Origin: Aspidapion aeneum
Lineage: Eukaryota > Arthropoda > Insecta > Coleoptera > Brentidae
Length of the DNA stretch: 64,000 nucleotides
Direction: 5' to 3'
Assembly (NCBI GenBank): GCA_963576565.1
Contig: OY755042.1
Location: 248,001-312,000, forward strand
Of the stretch, positions 1-10,983 are shown in pieces (the stretch's first letter is position 1; each line of letters begins with the position of its first letter). A model generated the notes under the pieces. That model was not told the DNA's origin and did not search any database. It was given only the letters and a program-made list of their open reading frames with translations. Position numbers and translations under genes: made by a program.

Positions 1-1360
1 AAGGCTTTGCTACTTTCTTATAGTAGAAATGTGGTGATCCCAACCAAAATTTGTTACTTTTTAGTTCTAACAACTATTTAGTATCAGGAAATAGTAGATG
101 TTTCGTAAAAACGACCCTCTAAACTACTTCATAGGATTGTTTCTTGATAGTCGATTCTGATAGTCTTCTCTACCACAATAGGACGTTGCTAAAGTTTTAC
201 TTTCTTTTTAGTCGTTATTTCGTAGTCGCCCTGACTTTTATATCCTACTTAATTACCACTAGAAAGTTAAGCTTCATTGGAGTCCCAAACAAGTGTATCC
301 GACAACTACATTATAACTTTAATTTTTACCACAAAAGTTTGTGTCATCATAGTAACATCTGATGTAACAATGTAGACAAAATAACTTTTTGGATCAACTT
401 TAAAGCCGGAACTACTTTCAAGTAACCTTTTCAACTATCAGGGAATATAGTTTGGGACGCCATGTTTTTATGTAAGAAAGAAAATTGAATATTTTTGTTG
501 TCGTTTTATGAGCTCATATTAAAGAGCCATACTATTTTATAAACAAATTAGTTGAAGCTTACCAAAAATGCTCTTCTTAAGCACCATTTGTTAGAGTTAA
601 CTGTCGATTATGAAAACATAACCTCCAAAATCACAACACAAAAATTCCATCAGCTACCAGAAAACGGCTCAATTTTACGGGCGCACCGGTTTTTTTCAAT
701 ATATATAATGCATGTTATACAAAAAACTTTGCGTCGCACTCGAATTTTGATCCTCTGCTCGTAAATTCTCACACTTTTGGATAACATAGTTCATATTATA
801 ACCATAACCAAACAAAAAACCTAAGCGAGTCTGTTTACTGTTGTGTCCACCATATTGTGTAACAATTCTACCAAAAAGAAACGATTATATTATTTGCAAC
901 TACATCGCAACTTTTATGCCATTACGGAAAAAAAACAGCCTCTACGACGTAGTAGATACCTGGCTACGACGTAGTAGTGTAGTTGTTACTACAGTGACTT
1001 TAAACACTTGGCCAAGTAGTTATAACCAGAAATTGGTTCCCCACTTAGGGAATTATAACGTCGCTGTATGGTATACTGAGACGTAGCGGGAGTACGTTGC
1101 GGTTACTTTTAAGAAATTCTTTCTAGTTGGGGTTTCGTCGTTACCACTTTAATTGTTTGTTGGGAAGTTCTTTAAAAACAAACTTCAAATTATTCCCCCT
1201 AGCCCATATTAATAGAAAAAAATTTATTAATTTCAAAAGTAAATTTAAAAAAGGAAAAGCTGTCGGTATAAGCCATTGGAAAAGTTTTGAACAATATTCT
1301 GCATATTTTACTACCTTAAAACTCAAACATTAACCACCAAATCCATTAAAAATGGAGTAA
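1..1360. other. AT-rich region without a supported gene
   Basis: I see only short open frames here, none with a recognisable domain, signal peptide or splice context. The last 90 bases or so (about 1270-1360) resemble the flank of the foldback repeat seen again near 41870, so at least that part is repeat-derived. Confidence 0.6.
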
Positions 1361-1718
1361 AATCATAACAAAAACATTTTACATAAAAAAAGAAAAAAGT
1401 CAAGTACGGGAAAATTGTGTTCTGTAAAAATAATTGAGATAAAATTTCTTCAATACAAATTTCAAAAGGAAAAGTTCTTGCTAATTTAGAAATGTTTTTT
1501 AAACTTGGCTATTACGGCTGCCAATTTATTCTTAGGCACAGTGCTAAATTGAACATAAATAAGTTTGGCTATAATAGCAAAGTTTAACATAATATTTACA
1601 AACTAGGAAAAACCTTTTACTTTAAAATGTGTATTGGAGGACTTTATCTCAATTATTTTTACGGACTACTATTTTTGCGTACGTGGCTTATTTTACATAA
1701 AATGTTTGTGTTATGATT
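1361..1718. repeat. Foldback (palindromic) MITE, copy 1
   Basis: The segment begins aatcataacaaaaacat and ends atgtttgtgttatgatt, and the two halves are inverted copies meeting around a spacer with gctattacggctgcc on one side and gctataatagc on the other. The same palindrome recurs near-complete at 41935-42290, and as halves or fragments at 30463-30655, 33297-33398, 34848-35075 and 55951-56100. There is no coding capacity. This copy is diverged from the later ones. Confidence 0.7.
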
Positions 1719-2050
1719 AATAATGCTCAGATGTGGATCTGGCTAAAATAACAATAAACTTCTTACCTTCAAGCAAAAACAACTGCGTAAGGTAGACGAC
1801 GATTGATGTATTTGCTGATAAAGAGTTGCTGGCATCTATAATCCACTGGCATCTTATAGGAACATCAAACGGGCCTGCGTTAAAATATTTAAATATTAAT
1901 AAAGGAAGCCAAGCACCTTTTTATGGTGGAAAAACAAAAGAGAACCCTTATCAAGAATATACAGTATTTTGAGTAATACGAGGTTTGTCTTTTAAGTTTT
2001 GTGATATTAGGCCACTGTACGTGCTGTTGTCCTACTGGGCATTGTGTAAG
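1719..2050. other. No gene seen
   Basis: AT-rich sequence without a convincing reading frame or internal repeat between the foldback element and the next inverted-repeat arm. Confidence 0.5.
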
Positions 2051-2631
2051 CAACCAACAACTCGCGACTACAGACTAAAATGCACTCTCCTCCTTCGATT
2101 TCGCGGGTTAATTTGAACGTATATTTTTAAAATTCGTAGTAGTTCGGGGCCTAAAATGGAAATTTTGGAGTTTGTCTGCATTTTTCCGTACCGTAATAAA
2201 ATTTGGCGCAGAGGTAGTAGACACCTAGAGATGCCATTTTAGAAGAGGTGCTCCGATGGAACCCAGTGCAGGGCCCAGATACAGGGGCGTACTTGAGGTG
2301 GGCAAGAAAAAATTTATAAATTAAATATGAAACTCATTTCGCGTACAGTTTTTTGTTTGTTTCACCTTATAGCTTGTAAATCCAAAAAATTTAGTAGTAG
2401 AATAGTTTTGAAAACGGTTTTTTTCATGGGAGGGAGCAAAAGGAACGAGGACAGATATAAATTAAGTCAAAACGTCAAACTGTTCACATGATATACCAAA
2501 AAACTGAAACCTGAAATGTACCTGTTCTGAGATCTACGTTAGAGAATATGAAAACACCTAATCAAACCTAACTTAATAAAATTTGATAAATTAAGTAAAA
2601 ATGAAGTTTCTGGAATTTTTGAATTATAATG

Positions 2632-2817
2632 TACAGGGTGTTGAGTTAAGTCGCCACTACTTACTTCGTTAATATTAGAGCTACAGGGTCGGTTAAATAA
2701 ACAAAGTTGTGGTTTTTTTTTCTCTGATTACGATGGTGATGAACGAAAAGAAAATCAAATGACGACTAGGTGAGTTATGTTAAAAAAAACACATTTTTTT
2801 AAATGGGACACCCGGTA
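2632..2817. repeat. Short MITE with TACAGGGTGT-type ends
   Basis: The left end reads tacagggtgttgag and the right end reads gggacacccggta, whose reverse complement is taccgggtgtccc. The 186-bp body is non-coding. Similar acagggtg ends occur at 11812, 12436, 22891, 24720, 42635 and 50000, so it belongs to a loosely related set of TA-inserting MITEs. Confidence 0.45.
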
Positions 2818-3214
2818 TTCAGTTCAGCCAATAAAATAATACTACAGTGTTGTACTATATTCGTACCAAGTATCATTACGGTACCCAAAGATGCAGACAA
2901 AAGTGGCTTAGGCTCCGAACTCTAGGAATCCAGGCTAAATCTTTTTGAGGTTTAGGATTTATGAAAAATTTGGTACTATATAATTAAATCACATTTATAA
3001 TGAAGATTCGATATAAAACAAAAATAAAGAAAATGTGAAATGTTTAAGCTATTAGCTGAACTCAAAAACAGATTTTGGAAAACACAAAAATAACAAGTGG
3101 GCAGATGCAAAAATAAATTATTCTTCTAGGTATTTACTCTATTAGGTTTTTATTATTTTTAGGAATCAAGAATGTAACAATTGATTTGCTATTACAATTG
3201 TCTTTTCTGGCTTA

Positions 3215-3290
3215 GGCTCAACTCCAGACTAAATTACCTTTCGTTTGATACCACACAAGCCATGTTTTAAATTAAACTCTATTGATTTAA
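3215..3290 (-). repeat. Decayed fragment of the TGTC-tract element
   Basis: The stretch with actccagactaaattacc, then tttcgtttgataccacac and aagccatg, matches the internal tandem units of the element found complete at 35418-36128, same orientation. No TGTC tract is left here. Confidence 0.6.
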
Positions 3291-3604
3291 ATGAGCTCCC
3301 TAATTAGACTTGGAAGAAAAACTGATCTCTTGAGTGCACTCGGTGCATTCTCGGGTGCATTCCATATTTTTAGGTCGATGTATTTTTATATGAATTGAAA
3401 CAATAACACAAAATAAATTTGACCGAACTAACTACACGACAAATATAAAACACGGACTAATTTTTAAAACTGGAAGGGACTTCAAACTTTAAACAGTCCC
3501 AGGCTATTTGAACAAAAACAAAACAATTAAAACATAACCTCGAAATCGAAGGAGCCAGAGTGCATTTTAGTCTGTAGCCGCGAGTCAACCAACAAGGTTG
3601 TCAT

Positions 3605-3942
3605 GAAAAGTTAGTCTATGCCTAGCTCGAAGGCCGAAGGTTGTCGGTTCATGTTTATAACGATTTCTAATAAATAAATCCCTTTATAAATAAACCCGTC
3701 TTGTTTATTTATTCGTAGATAATGCCACATGGTGACAGCGGTGGCTTACAAGCTTGTTCCAAGTTGTAAGTAGTGATACCATAGAGTAATACATACTGCC
3801 ATAGGCTATCTTACTCTATGGTGATACGAACAAAGTTTTTCGGCTTTTGAGAAAGTTAACCTCATTCAGTGTTGTTGTTTTTATAACGCCGTATTTGCAA
3901 AACACGTGAACAAGGAGGAGAAAACAAAGGTGAATACTGAAT
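3605..3942 (+). other. Leader upstream of a gag remnant, possible LTR/primer region
   Basis: The segment contains cacatggtgacagcggtgg at about 3725-3743, which is the sort of sequence that follows the LTR in some Gypsy-like elements. There is no second LTR in view, so the assignment is speculative. A short inverted pair, atagagtaa and ttactctat, lies at about 3781-3821. Confidence 0.2.
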
Positions 3943-4280
3943 ATGGCATTGAACGACGATAAAGCCCAGCTAGGCTCAGGCTTAAGTAAGGTGGGGGCAC
4001 AGCCCGAAATATTTGCAAATGTCCAGGCGCCTACAGAGTTTAATTTTCCTCAGCCACAGCAGTGGCCACAATGGAAAAAAGGTTTTCAACGTTATATGTC
4101 CGTCAGTGGATGTTCCAAGAAAAATGACTAAGAGAAAATTGACACGTTGGTGTATTTGATGGGTAGTGAGGCCGAAGATATAATGCTTCAGAAAAAATTG
4201 TCGAGTAACGAAACCTTTGATGAAGTTTTAAGAAAATTCGACGAATATTTCATACCAAAAAGAAATGTCATATTTGAAAG
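3943..4280 (+). pseudogene. Broken LTR-retrotransposon gag fragment
   Basis: From the ATG at 3943 the frame gives a protein with EFNFPQPQQWPQWKKGFQRY, then DTLVYLMGSEAEDIM and FDEYFIPKRNVIFERY. This order (F..P..WPQW, LVYLMG.EAEDI, YF.PKRNVI.ER) is the capsid-region signature of Gypsy-type gag proteins. The frame has a TAA at 4129-4131 and resumes unchanged at GAG AAA ATT, so it is one nonsense mutation rather than a frameshift. After FERY the similarity stops abruptly, where an unrelated dispersed repeat (4281-4360) begins; protease, reverse transcriptase and integrase are absent. It is a dead fragment, recognised by motif only. Confidence 0.6.
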
Positions 4281-4360
4281 GTACAGTCGGGGACTTAATA
4301 AATGGCCGCTGCCGTTTTTAAAAGAGCTTGGATAAGAATCCCAATACCGGCCGAGGTTAT
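4281..4360 (+). repeat. Dispersed repeat, probable 5'-truncated retroelement tail
   Basis: About 80 bases beginning gtacagtcggggacttaa recur in reverse complement at 10886-10980. The other copy ends in an (attc)n run, read as (gaat)n on its own strand, like the tail of the LINE at the right end of this window. I infer a short retroposed 3' end (LINE or SINE). It interrupts the gag frame. Confidence 0.5.
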
Positions 4361-4670
4361 TCACCGGATTTCGTGGCGCGTCGTTTAACACATAAAATTT
4401 ATTCGCATTCCTGGCTTAAATTCAATCATGACAAATTTGGCTTCGGTCTGTATTCCGTTTGAATGTTCGGTTAAAAAATACACATAATTGCGGAAAAAAT
4501 AAGCTTTGGTCTGTAGTCTGTAGTAGTGATTTTAATTTATTGTTATATTTTTTATTACATACTTACATAGAGTAACACAAATGCAACATGTTTGTATTCC
4601 TAGCTATTTTTAAAATGGTAAGTTTTAAAAGTGTAAAGCTAAAAAAATAAATACAAGCAAAAATTGGTTA

Positions 4671-4695
4671 CCGTCAAGCGGGGCTAAGAGGACCA
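4671..4695 (+). repeat. Left terminal inverted repeat of the pogo/Tigger element
   Basis: The core ccgtcaagcggggctaag pairs with the reverse complement of 7417-7441 with only a few mismatches. A TA target duplication lies just outside. Confidence 0.85.
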
Positions 4696-5139
4696 CAGCT
4701 GGTAAAGTGGTCCAAAAGGACATTAAAAATAATAAAATTGTGTATCTTCTATAAAACAACCGGCAACAGCGATTTCGTATGCAGGTTGGATTGAGAACAC
4801 CTAACGCAATAAGCTTTTTTGTCGAGATCGAGCGCGCTGCTGTTGTTCAGTTGCATTCTGAAAGCGAAAAGATACACGGCAATTTTTTGGTTATTTTATT
4901 TCCTGGAAAACCTCCCTTGCAGTGCGTTTATAGGTAAGTTTTTTGTTTTTTAACTTACGTTAGGCACTTCACCATTTAGTTTTAAATAATAATTGAGTTT
5001 AAAAAACGTTTTTATTTATTTGTGGTAGCAGTGGGGGAAATAAATATAAAAAGTCAACATAAATCTGGGGAAAGCGGACCGGTCCACTTTAGCCGTAGAA
5101 TTGACAAAAGGTTTGTTTTTTCGTTACAGATGACAAAAG

Positions 5140-6903
5140 ATGGTCAGAAATTACAAGAGGAAGGTGGGAAAAGCTCCCAACTGCAACTATACGGTAGAAA
5201 ACTTAGAGCTAGCGATCAGAGAAGTAAAATTACGAAGGATGTCTAGAAGAAAAGCCTGTAAGAAATATGGTATTCCCAGAACCACATTAAAAAGAAAATT
5301 AGAGGGAACTCACACATTAAAATACGGCAGACAACCAGCTTTAAGAGAGAATGAAGAACAGCAAATAGTTCAAGGTCTCATACTTTGTGGAGAATGGGGA
5401 TTTCCGATGACCAAGTTGGATATCAGGTGTATTATCAAACAGTATCTTGACCGAATTGGTAGGCAGGAATCACGTTTTAAGAATAACATGCCAGGCAGCG
5501 AATATATTAATCTTTTTTTAAAAAGGCATCCCGAATTATCGGTCCGTTTTTCAGAAAATATCAAGCGTTGTAGAGCTGAAGTTGGCGCCGACATTATCAA
5601 CTCTTATTTTGATCAACTCCAAAATTCTTTAGAGAACGTTTCTCCACAAAGTATACTTAACTATGATGAAACAAATTTTTGCGACGATCCTGGAAAGCAA
5701 AGGGTTGTTATAAAAAGGGGATCTAAGCATCCAAAAAATGTTCTAGACTCATCAAAGACTAGCGTGTCCATAATGATGTGCGGATCAGCTGCAGGAGTAT
5801 TGCTACCACCTTATATTGTTTATCGAGCAGAGAATTTATACCCAACTTGGATTGAAGGTGGCCCAGACAACACTCGATACAACAGGTCAAAAAATGGATG
5901 GTTTGACGAAAGGACCTTTGAGGATTGGTTTTTAAAACTGGCTCTGCCATACCTTAAAAAGCAACCAGCTCCGCGACTAATGATAGGTGACAACTTATCC
6001 AGTCACGTTTCTCAAACAGTCATCGAGAGTTGTAACGAAAATCAAATTAGATTTGTGCTACTGCCGCCAAATTCAACAGGAATTTGTCAACCTCTTGACG
6101 TAGCATTTTTTGCTCCCTTAAAACGAAAATGGAGAGCTGTACTTCTAGAGTGGAAACAGAAAAATAGAGGAGTTGTTCCAAAATCTGATTTCCCAAAACT
6201 CCTTAAGAAAACCTTAGAAAGTTTAGAGACCGCTTCTGAAAATCTAAAGGCCGGTTTTGCTGCCTGCGGAATCTATCCGTTAAATCGAGAAAGGGTCCTG
6301 CAAAAACTGCCAAATGAAACTCATCCGGAACCAGAAAGTTCTGGTAATTTTAATCCAAAACTTATTGATTTTCTTAAAAAAACAAGAATGCCTGAAAATC
6401 AAACAAAAAAATCTAGAGGTAAAAAGCTACACGTGGCACCAGGAAAAAGTTTATCTTTAGAGGAAATTGAAACATCGTCCGAGTCATCAGACGATGTTGA
6501 ATATAGTGAACATAACGAGTCATCTGATGTAGATATGTTTCAGGAGAATTCTGATGAAGACATTTTGGAAGCTGAACCGCAACAGGAAACTGTATCGGTG
6601 CCGGCGCTTCAACAAAATTTGAGTGATTTGGTACAAAGCGATTTTGTCATCGTAAAATTTGAAATTACTTCTGGAAAAAGGCAGTTGTATTATGTTGGCC
6701 AAATACAAAGAAATTTAAACGATAAATTTAAAATTATTTTTTTAAGAAAGATGACAGGAAAAGAAATTTACTTTGTATTTCCTCAAGTTCACGACGAATG
6801 CCTTATAGATCCTACAGATATTGTTGAGAAAATCCTTGTTAAAAATCATACCAGAGGTAGATACAAATTTCATATGAATACTGATATTTCTTTACTTTGC
6901 TAA
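5140..6903 (+). CDS. pogo/Tigger (DDE_1) transposase
   Basis: The 587-aa protein is predicted to bind the element ends and catalyse cut-and-paste transposition in the nucleus. Residues about 16-55 form a Pipsqueak-type helix-turn-helix (YTVENLELAI, then SRRKACKKYGIPRTTLKRK), followed by a CENP-B-like DNA-binding region to about residue 145 (FLKRHPELSVR). The DDE_1 catalytic domain spans about 170-380, with D176 in LNYDETNF, D284 in MIGDNLSSH and D320 in GICQPLDVAFFAPLKRKW, a DD35D arrangement. The C-terminal third is acidic and serine-rich (about 445-485), then a small basic region. The ATG at 5140 begins the conserved RNYKRK segment, so I prefer it over the upstream out-of-frame ATG. There is no internal stop or frameshift. 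The gene lies between the element's terminal repeats. A domesticated host gene is less likely because both repeats and TA duplications survive. Confidence 0.9.
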   Translation: MVRNYKRKVGKAPNCNYTVENLELAIREVKLRRMSRRKACKKYGIPRTTLKRKLEGTHTLKYGRQPALRENEEQQIVQGLILCGEWGFPMTKLDIRCIIKQYLDRIGRQESRFKNNMPGSEYINLFLKRHPELSVRFSENIKRCRAEVGADIINSYFDQLQNSLENVSPQSILNYDETNFCDDPGKQRVVIKRGSKHPKNVLDSSKTSVSIMMCGSAAGVLLPPYIVYRAENLYPTWIEGGPDNTRYNRSKNGWFDERTFEDWFLKLALPYLKKQPAPRLMIGDNLSSHVSQTVIESCNENQIRFVLLPPNSTGICQPLDVAFFAPLKRKWRAVLLEWKQKNRGVVPKSDFPKLLKKTLESLETASENLKAGFAACGIYPLNRERVLQKLPNETHPEPESSGNFNPKLIDFLKKTRMPENQTKKSRGKKLHVAPGKSLSLEEIETSSESSDDVEYSEHNESSDVDMFQENSDEDILEAEPQQETVSVPALQQNLSDLVQSDFVIVKFEITSGKRQLYYVGQIQRNLNDKFKIIFLRKMTGKEIYFVFPQVHDECLIDPTDIVEKILVKNHTRGRYKFHMNTDISLLC

Positions 6904-7416
6904 AACTGAATCCAAATTTTTTTGTTCAGTTTTTGTTGCTATTAGAGTATTTTTTTATTTTTTCTTAGTTCTAAGAATTTTTGTTCCTATTAAAGCTTAA
7001 GCTTTTGTACTTAAAAATTTTTTTGTACAACTTAGAGAGAGAGAGAGTTCGTTTTTTTTTTCAAATTAAAAATAAATAAAAAATTTTGATATTATTTTTA
7101 CTACCAATCTTTTTCATATGTTGTTTAATACAAAAAAATCATTTTTAAAAAGTTTAAGGGTGGACCTCTTTCCCATTATAAAGATTAAATGGGACCCTAG
7201 TGCGTAAATTAATGAAAAACGGGCGGGTGGTCCCCTTTACCTCAAACTACGGGGTAAGTGGACCACCTAGAACAAAAATATATATAAAAAAACTACATAT
7301 ATTTAAAACAAAATTTGTCCAGACGCAGCTTATTAAAGCATGGTAGACTTTATATTAAAATTCTTAAGCCAAAATATTTTATAGTTTTCCCAAAATCTAC
7401 AAAAAACCGAAAATTT

Positions 7417-7441
7417 TGGACCACTTAGCCCCGGATGACGG
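7417..7441 (-). repeat. Right terminal inverted repeat of the pogo/Tigger element
   Basis: It reads tggaccacttagccccggat followed by gacgg, the inverse of the left end, and is followed by TA at 7442-7443. Confidence 0.85.
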
Positions 7442-7443
7442 TA

Positions 7444-7867
7444 TTTGAGTAAGGGCGATTCGAAAACAGCTGTGAAGACGGCCTTTACTTTAAGATTTGA
7501 ATTGTTTTAAATGTGTAACTACCCCGACTTCTGGATGCACAAGAACACTATTTTTGGGGGTAGCTAAATAGTCCAGTCATTACAGAATTTTAGTTTGCAT
7601 AAGGTGGTGTAGTCGCGATTTTGACATATGTTTTCGACCTTGGGGACGGCCGGCTCCCGCCGCCATCTTGGATTTAGTGTGCATAAAAAGGGTATTTTTA
7701 AAATTACTTGGTTACTGTACGTTTTAAAAAAAAGTTTTAAACAAAAGTTGAAAACAAAAAATTTTCTACAAAAACAATTTTGCATGCTTATTTGCTTTTT
7801 CAGTGATTAAAAAAAATAATTAAAACAGGTTCGCAGCATAAGAATAAACGAGCATCTTTGAAGGGTA
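7444..7867. other. No gene seen
   Basis: An intergenic stretch between the pogo element and the minisatellite. It includes a small GC-richer patch (gacggccggctcccgccg near 7645) and no supported reading frame. Confidence 0.5.
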
Positions 7868-10540
7868 TTATGAATGTTTTTACCTTTTATAATTGTATTT
7901 TGTCTTAACTTTCATTCAGTTTTTTATTCTTTTAACTTTAAAATTTTAAAAATATTTATATGTATGTAACGATTTTTCCGTTTTTCCGTTTTCCCGTTTA
8001 CCCGTTTATCCGTTAACCCGTTAACCCTTTACACGTTTACCCGTTTACCCGTTTTGCGTTTTCTGTTTTCCGTTTTCCGTTTTCCGTTTCCCGTTTTCCC
8101 TTTTCCAGTTTACCCGTTTATCCGTTTACCCGTTTACCCGTTTACCAGTTTACCCGTTTGCTCGTTTGCCCGTTTGCCCATTTACCCGTTTACCCGCTTG
8201 CTCGTTTGCACGTTTGCCCGTTCGCCCGTTTACCTGTTTGCCCGTTTACTGGTTTGCCCGTTTACCCGTTTGCCCTTTTGCCTATTTGCCCGTTTACCCG
8301 TTTATCCGCTTGCCCGTTTACCCGATTGCCCGTTTGCCCGGCTACCCGTTTATCCGTTTACACGTTTATCTGTTTACCCGTTTACACGTTTACCCGTTTT
8401 GCGTTTTCTGTTTTCCGTTTTCCGTTTTCCGTTTCCCGTTTTCCCTTTTCCAGTTTACCCGTTTACCCGTTTGCCCGTTTATCCGTTTATCCGTTTACCC
8501 GTTTGCCCGTTTACCCGTTTACCAGTTTACCCGTTTGCTCGTTTGCCCGTTTGCCCATTTACCCGTTTACCCGCTTGCTCGTTTGCACGTTTGCCCGTTC
8601 GCCCGTTTACCTGTTTGCCCGTTTACTGGTTTGCCCGTTTACCCGTTTGCCCTTTTGCCTATTTGCCCGTTTACCCGTTTATCCGCTTGCCCGTTTACCC
8701 GATTGCCCGTTTGCCCGGCTACCCGTTTATCCGTTTACACGTTTATCTGTTTACCCGTTTACCCGTTTACCCGTTTTCCGTTTTCTGTTTTTCGTTTCCC
8801 GTTTTCTCTTTTTCCCGTTTACTAGTTTACCCGTTTAACCGTTTGCCCGTTTACCCGTTTATCCGTTTGCCTGTTTACCCGTTTTTCCGTTTGCCCGTTT
8901 ACCCGTTTGCCCGTTTACCCGCTTGCCCGTTTGCCCGTTTACCCGTTTGCCCGTTAACTTGTTTGGCCGTTTGACCGTTTGCCCGTTTACCTGTTTGCCC
9001 GTTTACCCGATTGCCCGTTTGCCCGTTTACCCGTTTGCCCGTTTACTAGTTTGCCCGTTTTTCCGTTTGCCCGTTTACTGGTTTGCCCGTTTACCCGTTT
9101 GCCCGTTTGCGCGTTTACCCGTTTACCTGTTTGCCCGTTTACCTGTTTGCCTGTTTGCTCGTTTATCCGTTTACCCGCTTGCCCTTTGCACGTTTGCCCG
9201 CTAACCCGTTTGCACGTTTGCCCGTTTATTGGTTTGCCCGTTTACCCGTTTGCCCTTTTGCCCGTTTACCCGTTTACCCGTTTATCCGCTTGCCCGTTTA
9301 CCCGTTTATGTTTTTACCTTTTATAATTGTATTTTGTCTTAACTTTGATTCAGTTTTTTATTCTTTTAACTTTAAACTTTTAAAAATATTTATACGTATG
9401 TAGCGATTTTTCCGTTTACCCGTTTATCCGTTTACACTTTTACCTGTTTACCCGTTTACACGTTTACCCGTTTGCCCGTTTGTCCGTTTACCTGTTTGCT
9501 CGTTTACCCGTTTGCCCGCTTGCCCGTTTGCCCGTTTACCCGTTTGCCCGCTTGCCCGTTTGCCCGTTTACCCGTATGCCCGTTTGCCCGTTTACCCGCT
9601 TGCCCGTTTGCCCGTTTACCCGTTTGCATGTTTGCCCGTTTACTGGTTTACCCGTTTTCCCGTTTGCACGTTTACCCGTTTGCCCGTTTACCCTTTTATG
9701 TTTTTACCTTTCCGTTTTCCGTTTCCCTTTTTCCCGTTTTCTCGTTTACCCGTTTACTAGTTTGCCCGATTACCCGCTTGCCCGTTTGCCCGTTTACCCG
9801 TTTGCATGTTTGCGCGTTTACTGGTTTGCCCGTTTACCCGTTTTCCCGTTTGCCCGTTTACCCGTTTGCCCGTTTACCCTTTTATGTTTTTATCTTTTAT
9901 AATTGTATTTTGTCTTAACTTTGATTCAGTTTTTTATTGTTTTATTTTTAAACTTTTAAAAATATTTATATGTATGTAACGATTTTTCCGTTTTTTCGTT
10001 TACCCGTTTATCCGTTTACATGTTTACCTGTTTACCCGTTTACACGTTTACCCGTTTGCCCGTTTTCCGTTTTCTGTTTTCCGTTTTCCGTTTCCCGTTT
10101 TCCCTTTTTCCCGTTTTCCCGTTTACCTGTTTACTAGTTTATCCCTTTAACCGTTTGCCCGTTTACCCGTTTATCCGTTTACCCGTTTGCCTGTTTACCC
10201 GTTTGTCCGTTTACCCGTTTGCCCGCTTGCCCGTTTGCCCGTTTACTCATTTGCCCGTTTGCCCGATTACCCGCTTGCTCGTTTGCCCGTTTACCCGTTT
10301 GCATGTTTGCCCGTTTACTGGTTTGCCCGTTTACCCGTTTGCCCGTTTACCCGTTTGCCCGTTTACCCGTTTGCCCGTTTACCCGTTTGCCCGTTTGCGC
10401 GTTTACCCGATTGCCCGTTTACCCGTTTCCTTGTTTGCCCGTGTGCCGGTCTACCCGTTTACCCGTTTGCCCATTCACCCGTTTGCCCGTTTGTCTGTTT
10501 ACCCGTTTTCCCCTTTTTCCCGTTTTCCCATATTTCCGTT
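7868..10540. repeat. Higher-order array of an 8-bp (acccgttt/gcccgttt) minisatellite
   Basis: The array is built of 8-bp units cccgttta and cccgtttg with frequent variants (ccggttta, ctcgtttg, tccgttta). It has three blocks, each preceded by a ~105-bp AT-rich spacer with gattcagttttttattctt-like sequence: spacers at about 7870-7975, 9306-9412 and 9884-9990. Block 1 also contains an internal duplication of roughly 350-375 bp, since the gcgttttctgttttccg segment recurs at about 8053 and 8399. Because the unit is 8 bp, it gives long open frames in all forward phases reading PVYPFARLPVCPF-like protein. I treat these as by-products of the repeat and not as genes. Confidence 0.9.
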
Positions 10541-10885
10541 TTTTGTTTTTGGATTTTTTCGAAAAGTAATACCTTTCGTTTGCGGTGTTAAACAATTAAA
10601 AAAGCAGGTATTAATTAAAAATATCTCTACAAGGTTTGATTAGTCTTTAAATAAAAAGTCTGTATTAATCCCGCCAGAATACACACATCCTATGCCAATA
10701 AACAAGAAATCAGCTAAAAAAAGAAATGTGTGTATCCACAAAACGTGTATGGCTTCGCCCGTTTATCGGCCAATATTCCAAATAGTTATTAATTTCAATA
10801 GCAAAAATTGCATTGCACAAAAGTGCACAGCGAAAGCCGATCAACGTGGAGTCGAGGGAATAAAAGCGCGCGATACGAGTGCAAT

Positions 10886-10980
10886 AATTCATTCATTCAT
10901 AAACCTCGCCCGGTATTGGGATTCTCATCCAAGCTCTTCTGAAAACGGCAGCGGCCATTTATTAAGTCCCCGACTGTACA
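10886..10980 (-). repeat. Dispersed repeat, second copy, with (gaat)n tail
   Basis: This is the reverse complement of the repeat at 4281-4360 (aataccgggcgagg and gtacagtcggggac cores). On the minus strand it ends in a (gaat)n run (10887-10900 on the plus strand), typical of a retroposed 3' end. It begins only a few bases beyond the donor site of the CUB exon, so it would lie in that gene's first intron. Confidence 0.55.
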
Positions 10981-10983
10981 TAC

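Larger units (their letters stand above)
2051..3597. repeat. Possible transposon bounded by ~57-bp inverted repeats
   Basis: The arm at about 2051-2108 (core gcactctcctccttcgattt) is matched in reverse complement by about 3540-3597 (core aaatcgaaggagccagag, then tgcattttagtctgtag). The 1.4 kb between them has no open frame of note, and it contains a smaller inverted-repeat element at 2632-2817 and a decayed piece of the TGTC element at 3215-3290. I infer a non-autonomous DNA transposon or foldback element. I could not define a target-site duplication. Confidence 0.5.
4671..7441 (+). mobile_element. pogo/Tigger-type DNA transposon, apparently complete
   Basis: The element is 2771 bp. Its left end starts ccgtcaagcggggctaag at 4671, and its right end finishes cttagccccggatgacgg at 7441, giving imperfect ~25-bp terminal inverted repeats. 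A TA dinucleotide sits immediately outside both ends (4669-4670 and 7442-7443), the target duplication expected for the Tc1/mariner-pogo group. Variants of a ggaccactt motif recur inside both ends (about 4697, 5078, 7150, 7225, 7255 and 7417) and are candidate transposase-binding repeats. The single gene is an open 587-aa transposase, so the copy may be autonomous. Confidence 0.85.

Noticed and set aside
7868..10540. Telomeric or subtelomeric repeat
   Set aside because: The cccgttta unit is not a TTAGG-type telomere repeat, and ordinary interspersed sequence continues on both sides.
8054..10643. Open frames of PVYPFARLPVCPF-like protein
   Set aside because: An 8-bp tandem repeat read in three phases gives equivalent long frames in all of them. 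There is no start context, signal peptide or domain.
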